This document shows, piece by piece, positions 58,935 through 64,000 of a stretch of 64,000 nt of DNA. The stretch's first letter is position 1, and every line of letters starts with the position of its first letter. The notes beneath the pieces are model-generated. The model did not search any database and was not told where the DNA came from. It saw nothing but the letters and a program-made list of their open reading frames with translations. The stretch comes from Opitutaceae bacterium (GTDB taxonomy: Bacteria; Verrucomicrobiota; Verrucomicrobiia; Opitutales; Opitutaceae). The position numbers were made by a program, and so were the translations under genes. The stretch spans positions 62,001-126,000 of the forward strand of contig JAUSID010000253.1 in assembly GCA_030648295.1 (NCBI GenBank). Direction: 5' to 3'.

Positions 58935-59909
58935 TCACGTCGCGAGGTTCGCGATCGATTTCAGATACCCGCCGTACATCTTGACCACCGCGAGTGCCAC
59001 CGCGCCGGCGACAAACGCGAACATCAGCGCGGGATAAAACAGCGTCGCCGCGGTCAGCGAACGATTCGCTCGCTCCTGGTACTGCCGCGCGAGTCGCAGG
59101 AGATTCTGATCCAGTTGCCCCGTGGTTTCACCGGTGTGGTAGAGCGCGACAAAATCCGCGGGAAAACATGGCCAGCGCGCCAGACTGGTTCCCGGCTTCT
59201 CGCCCCTCTCGATCACGGGTCCCATGGACTGCGCCGCGGTTTTCAGCTCGGGGAGAGTCGCGGTCGATCCGGCGACCGACCACGCGCGGCCAACCAGCAT
59301 GCCGGTTTCGAGAAAGTTGCCCAACGTGAAGGAAAAATCGGCGAGCGCCTGCGCCCGAATGTATCCGCCGACAAACGGAAGTGTTCGCCCGACTCGCAAC
59401 AGCCAGGGATTTCGACGCCGGCCAAGAACCATCAGCAGCGCAATCGCGGCCCACAGCGGCAGCAGCAGCGAGGCAAGCGCCCGCGCGTACGCGAGCGCGT
59501 CCCACGTCAGACCTTTTTCCCAATCGATCATCCTCATTACCGGAAGCAGCACCAACCCGAGGTGCAGGATCGCGATGGGATAACCACACGCGAGCAATAG
59601 CCGGAGTTTCGCGGTGCCGAGTTCGGCGTGGCGCGTGGAGAGGCGGTTCAGAATATGCGGCATCCGCCCGGCCTCAGCGGCAGCGCACACGACCTGCCGG
59701 TCCGATAACGGCAGCCATCGTTCGCCCAGCGAGAATGCCTGCTCGATCGATCCGCCACGTTCGATTTCCTGCGCCATCGTTTCCAGCCCGGCGGGCGGCA
59801 TTCCCGTCCCGCGCGATGAACGCAATGCGTCCGCCAGCGGCAGACCGGCTTCGAGCTGCTGCGCGAGTTGGTGATACCAGGCGGAAAGTTTTTTGTGACC
59901 GAGCGGCAC
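58935..59909 (-). CDS. GspF-like type II secretion/pilus inner-membrane protein
   Basis: 324 residues with two T2SSF-type halves: GHKKLSAWYHQLAQQLEAGL...PLADAL in the first, IRAQALADFSFTLGNFLETG, SLARWPCFPADFVALYHTGE and QLDQNLLRLARQYQERANRS in the second. Membrane segments lie at about 105-128, 143-162 and 295-315. GspF/PilC proteins form the membrane core of type II secretion and type IV pili. No ATPase, pseudopilin or secretin gene is nearby, so it is an orphan. It is shorter than the usual ~400 residues at its N-terminus. The start is a GTG at 59907-59909, 4 bp from a 7-bp tandem array, so a longer ancestral N-terminus may have been lost. Confidence 0.8.
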   Translation of the reverse strand: MPLGHKKLSAWYHQLAQQLEAGLPLADALRSSRGTGMPPAGLETMAQEIERGGSIEQAFSLGERWLPLSDRQVVCAAAEAGRMPHILNRLSTRHAELGTAKLRLLLACGYPIAILHLGLVLLPVMRMIDWEKGLTWDALAYARALASLLLPLWAAIALLMVLGRRRNPWLLRVGRTLPFVGGYIRAQALADFSFTLGNFLETGMLVGRAWSVAGSTATLPELKTAAQSMGPVIERGEKPGTSLARWPCFPADFVALYHTGETTGQLDQNLLRLARQYQERANRSLTAATLFYPALMFAFVAGAVALAVVKMYGGYLKSIANLAT

Positions 59910-59913
59910 GGAA

Positions 59914-59990
59914 GCAGGAGACAGGGGACAGACGACAGGTGACAGGGGACAGGGGACAGGGGACAGGGGACAGGAGACAGCCCTGACGGG
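59914..59990 (+). repeat. 7-bp tandem array (GGGGACA)
   Basis: About ten GGGGACA or variant (GGTGACA, GAGACA) units; a further two-unit remnant is at 60005-60018. It occupies the leader of the GspF-like gene. Confidence 0.9.
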
Positions 59991-60220
59991 AGGCGGGCGA
60001 CGGTTGACAGGAGACAGCGGACGGAGTCGAAGACCGAGCTTTTTTCAAGCTGGCGGCCGACTGAGTCTGCAGACCTGGCCGCACTGCGCTCCACTTCGAC
60101 GATTTCGGAGGTGGACGCACTTTACCGCGTTGAGAGAAATGCGGGCTAGCACCCGGACGGATCCATCACCCAAATGGCGATGCGGGGCCGATGCGTCTCC
60201 CGCCCAATCCAGAACAAAAC

Positions 60221-61306
60221 ATGCAGCTCGTCATTCGTGCCGTCGCCCTGGGTGCCGGTTGTGTCGTTCTCGCCGCGCCTGGAGCCGGCCCGTTGCGCGC
60301 TGCGACGGAGCCGGAGCCGTTGTGGGCTTACGGGTTCCTCACGCCGCCGGCGCCCGGCGACAAGGCCAAGCCCCAGGCGCCGCCCTCGCGGAAATTGCGT
60401 CCGAAAGAAGATGCCAGCGAGCAAACCCGGCCGAGACGCGTCGAGGGCAGCGCGGCGAGTTATTCGCGGCTGGAAATTCGCGACCTGGGGAATGTCATCG
60501 ACTGGTTTCCCGGCGATCACCCGCCGATGTCTCCAATAATCAAGCACGGGCCGGCGAGTCTCGGCGAAGCGGCCCGCGGCTGCGGCTCTTGTCACCTCCC
60601 GAACGGAAAGGGCCGGCCGGAAAACGCGCCCGTGATCGGTCTGCCGGTGTCGTATTTCATCCGGCAAATGGAGGATTTTCGGAACGAGGTTCGCGTCTCC
60701 GCCGATCCGAGGAAGCCGAATACGCCGACGATGCATTTGCTGGCGAAGGCGATGACCGACGAAGAAGTGAAAGAGTCCGCCGAATATTTCGCAGCGATGC
60801 GCTGGACGCCGTGGATGCGCGTGATCGAGACCGAGTTCGTGCCCAAGACGCGGATCGTGGGCAACCTTTTCCTCCCGCTCGGGAAGGAGCGGACCGAGCC
60901 CATCGCCGGCCGAATCATCGAGGTACCGGAAGACGAGGAACAGTCCGAGGTGCTGCGCAATCCGCGTTCGGGTTTCATCGCCTACGTGCCGGTCGGCAGC
61001 GTGAAGCAAGGTGAAAACCTGGTGACCACCGGCGGGATGACCGTCGCCGACGGGAAAATCGTGCCCGGAAAAACCGTGGCGTGCGCCACCTGCCATGGGC
61101 CGGACTTGATGGGCCTGGCGGACGTGCCTGGCATTGCCGGCCGCTCGCCCAGTTACCTGGTGCGACAGATGTACGATATGCAGCAAGGCGCCCGCAGAGG
61201 CGCGTCCGCCCCCCTGATGAAGCCGGTCGTCGACAAACTCACGGGCGAGGATTTCGTCGCGATCGCGGCGTACGTGACGTCGCTCGTGCCGCCGCCGACG
61301 CACTGA
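60221..61306 (+). CDS. Diheme c-type cytochrome
   Basis: 361 residues. Signal peptide 1-28 (MQLVIRAVALGAGCVVLAAP). Two heme sites: C-G-S-C-H (121-125) in the first domain and C-A-T-C-H near 298 in the second, with YFIRQMEDFRNEVR and YLVRQMYDMQQGARRG following each and KLTGEDFVAIAAYVTSL at the end, as in cytochrome c4-like diheme proteins. An Arg/Pro-rich segment (about 45-75) precedes the first heme domain. Periplasmic electron carrier. Its redox partner is not in the window, though PQQ-type and DUF1553 cytochromes are. ATGs at 60221 and 60191 are both possible; the later one leads directly into the signal peptide. Confidence 0.9.
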   Translation: MQLVIRAVALGAGCVVLAAPGAGPLRAATEPEPLWAYGFLTPPAPGDKAKPQAPPSRKLRPKEDASEQTRPRRVEGSAASYSRLEIRDLGNVIDWFPGDHPPMSPIIKHGPASLGEAARGCGSCHLPNGKGRPENAPVIGLPVSYFIRQMEDFRNEVRVSADPRKPNTPTMHLLAKAMTDEEVKESAEYFAAMRWTPWMRVIETEFVPKTRIVGNLFLPLGKERTEPIAGRIIEVPEDEEQSEVLRNPRSGFIAYVPVGSVKQGENLVTTGGMTVADGKIVPGKTVACATCHGPDLMGLADVPGIAGRSPSYLVRQMYDMQQGARRGASAPLMKPVVDKLTGEDFVAIAAYVTSLVPPPTH

Positions 61307-61330
61307 CACCGGCTCACGGGACGAAGCCGG

Positions 61331-61511
61331 ATCGATTCAGTGGACAACCGCGAATGAACGCGAATGGACGCAAATTCCAGAGGACGACGAGGAGGATTGC
61401 CCAAGTGAAATCGTGTTCACCGTTTGGTGGATCGTTTCCATGCTCCCAAAAAATGCCGCCCCGTATTCGCGTGAATTGGCGTCTATTCGCGGTTGAACTG
61501 AATTGTTCCGG
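61331..61511 (+). mobile_element. MITE-like element, copy 2
   Basis: About 181 bp, aligned over its whole length with 20988-21167 apart from small changes in the middle. It starts 25 bp after the diheme cytochrome stop. Confidence 0.8.
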
Positions 61512-61640
61512 GTGAGCGCTCCGGGCTTGCGGAGTGACGAGTCCACGAAACGGCTTGGTTCCGCTCACTTTGGGAGCGCGGGGTTTCTGATCCGCATTGC
61601 AGTTGGTCGCACTGCAACCCCGCGGTCCCCCGGAAACACG

Positions 61641-61670
61641 AAAGGCCGCCCGTTAAACGGGCGGCCCTTT
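61641..61670 (-). terminator. Strong hairpin terminator
   Basis: AAAGGCCGCCCG-TTAAA-CGGGCGGCCCTTT, a 12-bp GC stem with one bulge and flanking A/T ends on both strands, so it may act in both directions. On the minus strand it is followed by TTTCGTGTTT. Confidence 0.8.
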
Positions 61671-61793
61671 GTGACCTAACACCAAGCAAACCGTAAGAAC
61701 TACAAACATTCACCGTCTTACCAGGACGGTGCTGACTACGCGGAGTAGGACGAGGTACTTGGCGAAATGCTCAAAATTTTTAGAAAAAAGTTT
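61641..61793 (-). ncRNA. Candidate small RNA
   Basis: A minus-strand transcript starting ~7 nt downstream of a TATAAT box (61800-61805) and ending in the terminator would be ~150 nt. Inside it CACCGTC-CTGGTAA-GACGGTG is a perfect 7-bp hairpin whose loop copies the tRNA-Thr(GGU) anticodon loop. GTAAGA in that hairpin can instead pair with TCTTAC 18-24 nt later, giving two exclusive folds. No tRNA T-arm or acceptor stem can be drawn, and no open frame fits. Could be a regulatory RNA or a decayed tRNA; this is inference from structure only. Confidence 0.45.
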
Positions 61794-61799
61794 TCGGAG

Positions 61800-61805
61800 A
61801 TTATA
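61800..61805 (-). promoter_or_regulatory. Perfect -10 box for the candidate small RNA
   Basis: TATAAT on the minus strand in an AT-rich pocket (61770-61805) of otherwise GC-rich DNA. No good -35 hexamer is seen at 16-18 bp spacing. Confidence 0.5.
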
Positions 61806-61956
61806 CTGATCGTCCAAGTGCCAGTTGGAAAAGCACTAAGAGCGTGAATTCGGATCACCGGCAGGATGCCGGTGCCACTTCAAATCACGGGCAACACGGC
61901 GGATTCCGTCCGCAGATTTTATTTCGGAGCGTGTCCGCCGGCCCGATTCAGTCATT

Positions 61957-61983
61957 GCGGGCGGGACGTCCGCGCTCCCCAGG
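61957..61983 (+). repeat. R1 hairpin repeat, copy k
   Basis: GCGGGCGGGACGTCCGC then GCTCCCCAGG (one extra C). It is 69 bp 3' of the ADP-ribosylglycohydrolase-fold gene stop. Confidence 0.8.
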
Positions 61984-62052
61984 CAAGCGAAGCCGCCATC
62001 CATCACACCTTTCACGCAATCGCGTGGCCGATGGCGCCGCCCCATTCACTTT

Positions 62053-63639
62053 TCATTCCATCGTCAGATTTCGCCAAAGCGCGTTGCCGGCGGTGCGATT
62101 CGGCACCAGCACGCGTTGGAAAAGTCGCAGCGTCGTCTCGCGTCCGGCGAAAGCCTTCAAGTCCACCGAAAATCTCTGCCATTTGCGCGCTCCAGCGTCG
62201 CCGACAATCACGTGCTTCTCGAGCAGCGTGTTGTCGGCATAAACGTTCAGCTCCCAGGCGCGGCTCGGTTCGCTGCCGGCTTCGAACGCGAGCGTCGGCG
62301 CGGACCCGAGTTTGAGCCTGCGGATGAGCACGCAGCCGCGGACTTCATCCCGCGGATAGGTGGCGAGGACGTCGCCCTGGAGGTGGGTGATCCCGCGAAT
62401 ACCACCCATGCCGCCGCCCGCACCGCCGCAACCCGCACGCTCGAGCGTCCAAGCCGGATTCCAATACTGCATGAGATCCGCCAGCACGAAGCGCTCGGCC
62501 GGCTGCGTAACGATCGTCTGCCGCGGGATCGTGAATCGTTCACCGGTAAGCCGCGCGCCTTCGGCCCGCAGAATTTTTTCGCCGATCGCGGCCGTGCGGC
62601 GCGCCAGCCCGCTGATCGGTTCGTCCACCGGCGTGGGAAACTCCTTCACCGTGCCCATGCCGCTCCCAACCATGCGATCGCCGAGTTGCGCCACGCGGTC
62701 GGCCGGGAGCGCCTTCATCCCGTGCATCGCGCCGATCACGGCCGCGGCGTTGGCGGCGTTGCAGTCGGCGTCGGTGAAATCGGCCGCGCCAGCAATCAGG
62801 TTGACCGTCGGCCAGAATTCGCCCCGGCCGAACCAAAGTCCCGCCGCCACGATGCCACCGTTCGAGACGGCGTTATTGGTCGCTGGATACTCGATGTGCC
62901 AGCGATCCTCGACGGCGGCGACGATTTCCCGAAACGACCGGCCGGCATCCGCCCACGTCACCACGAGCTCGATCGACTGCCGGTAGGGTGAACTTGGATG
63001 CAGGATGTTCACCGCCTGACGGACGATGGCGCGCACGTCCTTTTCGCGAAAGGCGAGGCTCACCATGGCGGCGGTGAATACCGCGCCGTCGGTGCCCTCC
63101 GCGAAACCGTTCACGTGTCCAAATTCGCGCGCCATCCGGCCGGCGACGTTTGGCAGGCCCGGCGCGAGCGCGCCATAAACGTCCGCACTGAACTGCGGCC
63201 CAAGGGTGAACCATAGCTTGTTGTAGCGCGGGTGCCCGCAATCGGGCGCCTTGATGCCTTTGGCGAGATTGAGCCGCGCCTGTTCGCTCGAGCCCCACGA
63301 GCCACAGCCGTTCGCCAGCCACTGCTGCCCCAGCTGCTCCACCGTCAACCCGATGCCGTGTTGCTCGAACGCGCGAACTGCGGCCATCTCGTAATACCAG
63401 TCGTCGTCGACCGGTGCGAAGGTCGCCGGCTGGCCGCGCCACATCATGGGCAACGTCTCGAGCGGCAGCACGGACGCGGTTTTGTGCTCATAGGGCATCG
63501 CGACCAGGACGGCGATGATCTGCCCGGTCCAGATCGCCTGCACCCGATCAACGTAGTCGGCACGCGAGAGTTCGAGTTGCGCGCGGACCGGAAACGCGGC
63601 GAGCGCGACCAGGAGGATCGACAGGACGAACCGGTTCAT
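62053..63639 (-). CDS. Secreted ADP-ribosylglycohydrolase-fold protein
   Basis: 528 residues. Signal peptide 1-20 (FVLSILLVALAAFPVRAQ). Residues about 25-370 are ADP-ribosylglycohydrolase-like: DYVDRVQAIWTGQIIAVLVA, FAPVDDDWYYEMAAVRAFEQ (metal-binding Asp cluster), EGTDGAVFTAAMVSLAFREK, FTDADCNAANAAAVIGAMHG (second Asp/metal motif). A C-terminal carbohydrate-binding-like beta domain follows (FEAGSEPSRAWELNVYADNT, KWQRFSVDLKAFAGRETTLR). Because it is exported, its natural substrate is probably a glycoside or nucleoside rather than ADP-ribosylated protein (inference). The ATG at 63637-63639 precedes the signal peptide. Confidence 0.85.
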   Translation of the reverse strand: MNRFVLSILLVALAAFPVRAQLELSRADYVDRVQAIWTGQIIAVLVAMPYEHKTASVLPLETLPMMWRGQPATFAPVDDDWYYEMAAVRAFEQHGIGLTVEQLGQQWLANGCGSWGSSEQARLNLAKGIKAPDCGHPRYNKLWFTLGPQFSADVYGALAPGLPNVAGRMAREFGHVNGFAEGTDGAVFTAAMVSLAFREKDVRAIVRQAVNILHPSSPYRQSIELVVTWADAGRSFREIVAAVEDRWHIEYPATNNAVSNGGIVAAGLWFGRGEFWPTVNLIAGAADFTDADCNAANAAAVIGAMHGMKALPADRVAQLGDRMVGSGMGTVKEFPTPVDEPISGLARRTAAIGEKILRAEGARLTGERFTIPRQTIVTQPAERFVLADLMQYWNPAWTLERAGCGGAGGGMGGIRGITHLQGDVLATYPRDEVRGCVLIRRLKLGSAPTLAFEAGSEPSRAWELNVYADNTLLEKHVIVGDAGARKWQRFSVDLKAFAGRETTLRLFQRVLVPNRTAGNALWRNLTME

Positions 63640-63783
63640 GACGCTAGAAGCGTCACACCCGGCGAAGCGCGTCAAGATCACGGCGGGAGTTTCGATCTCG
63701 TTCGGTCCGATCTTGGGCTGAACGGGCACGTTGCTCTGGAATCAGCCTTCTGTTTTTCGCCGGCCCGTGCTACCCGTCGGCCT

Positions 63784-64000
63784 ATGAGCAAACTTCTTCT
63801 CGCCCTGATTACCCTCGGGATGGTTTCGCTCCATGCCGCCGACTCGTTGAAGCGCTATCTCTACATGAGCACGCCCGATGCGTCGCAGAAAGGCGGTTCC
63901 GGGATGGGCGTGCTCGTGTTCGACATCGACGACGGCCACCGGCTCGCCCGCCGGATCGACATTCCCTTCAAGGAGGGGCTGCGGGGTTTCTGCGTCAGTC
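63784..64000 (+). CDS. Secreted propeller-type hypothetical protein, 3' end beyond window
   Basis: 72 codons visible. MSKLLLALITLGMVSLHAAD is a signal peptide, followed by KRYLYMSTPDASQKGGSGMG and VLVFDIDDGHRLARRIDIPF. The pattern YLYMSTPD...GVLVFDID is typical of the first blade of secreted YVTN/PQQ-like propellers in Verrucomicrobiota and Acidobacteria. The function is unknown. It diverges from the preceding gene, 144 bp away. Confidence 0.75.
   Translation, partial: MSKLLLALITLGMVSLHAADSLKRYLYMSTPDASQKGGSGMGVLVFDIDDGHRLARRIDIPFKEGLRGFCVS

Larger units (their letters stand above)
61307..62052. other. Long non-coding region
   Basis: 746 bp. From left to right it holds MITE-like copy 2, a nested palindrome (GCGGGGTT... 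and AACCCCGC arms around TTGCAGT/ACTGCAA at about 61577-61624), a strong hairpin terminator, a candidate small RNA with a -10 box, and R1 copy k. No protein-coding frame is convincing. Confidence 0.7.

Noticed and set aside
10147-61306. A complete polysaccharide utilisation locus of Bacteroidetes type
   Set aside because: There is no SusD-like gene, no hybrid two-component regulator and the relevant genes are scattered over 50 kb.
61641-61760. tRNA-Thr(GGU) gene on the minus strand
   Set aside because: The anticodon-arm match is good, but no acceptor stem, normal D-loop or TTCGA T-loop can be drawn.
1151-61983. R1 copies as a CRISPR array
   Set aside because: Copies are scattered singly over 60 kb with no regular spacers and no cas genes.

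Overview
This is a GC-rich bacterial chromosome segment with the gene content of a Verrucomicrobiota, probably Opitutaceae-like, heterotroph. The assignment is an inference. It rests on four type I sulfatases, an alpha-L-fucosidase, an alpha-galactosidase, two 1050-residue TonB receptors with a carboxypeptidase-regulatory-like N-terminus, a planctomycete/verrucomicrobial cytochrome c/DUF1549/DUF1553 plus DUF1501 pair, DUF1080 and VCBS-repeat secreted proteins, and an ECF sigma factor carrying a membrane anchor. No tRNA, rRNA, CRISPR array, intact transposon or plasmid/phage gene was found.

Layout: 1-11 kb holds housekeeping genes (6-phosphofructokinase, a CDP-alcohol phosphatidyltransferase, a membrane-anchored ECF sigma factor) mixed with secreted hydrolases. 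10-21 kb is a sulfated-glycan block: one sulfatase, a large secreted propeller protein, a serine hydrolase, then a minus-strand run of alpha-L-fucosidase, sulfatase, sulfatase. 21.6-28.4 kb carries a 1478-residue CoA-dehydratase-activase fusion, a class II aldolase and a fucose/arabinose-isomerase-fold protein. 29.4-30.9 kb is a decay island with a broken REP-associated transposase, its short repeats and the last ~100 codons of a phosphoketolase. 31-57 kb holds secreted and outer-membrane proteins: two TonB receptors, a YncE-like propeller/phosphoesterase, a sulfatase, VCBS and PQQ-type dehydrogenase proteins, an SGNH acetylesterase, the DUF1553/DUF1501 pair, a Gfo/Idh/MocA oxidoreductase and a GH27 galactosidase. 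57-64 kb has small conserved proteins, an orphan GspF-like protein, a diheme cytochrome c, a candidate small RNA and an ADP-ribosylglycohydrolase-fold protein.

How it fits together (inference): TonB receptors take oligosaccharides across the outer membrane. Secreted sulfatases, esterases and glycosidases strip sulfate, acyl groups, fucose and galactose. Isomerase, aldolase and phosphofructokinase feed the sugars into glycolysis. This resembles sulfated fucan or similar algal/plant glycan use, but no dedicated regulator or endo-acting enzyme is in the window.

The most unusual signal is between the genes. At least ten families of short dispersed repeats occupy the intergenic space. They include a 26-bp hairpin that sits 3' of genes in a fixed orientation, 9-bp tandem arrays that end exactly at gene boundaries, a ~180-bp MITE-like element with terminal inverted repeats, and several large palindromes.
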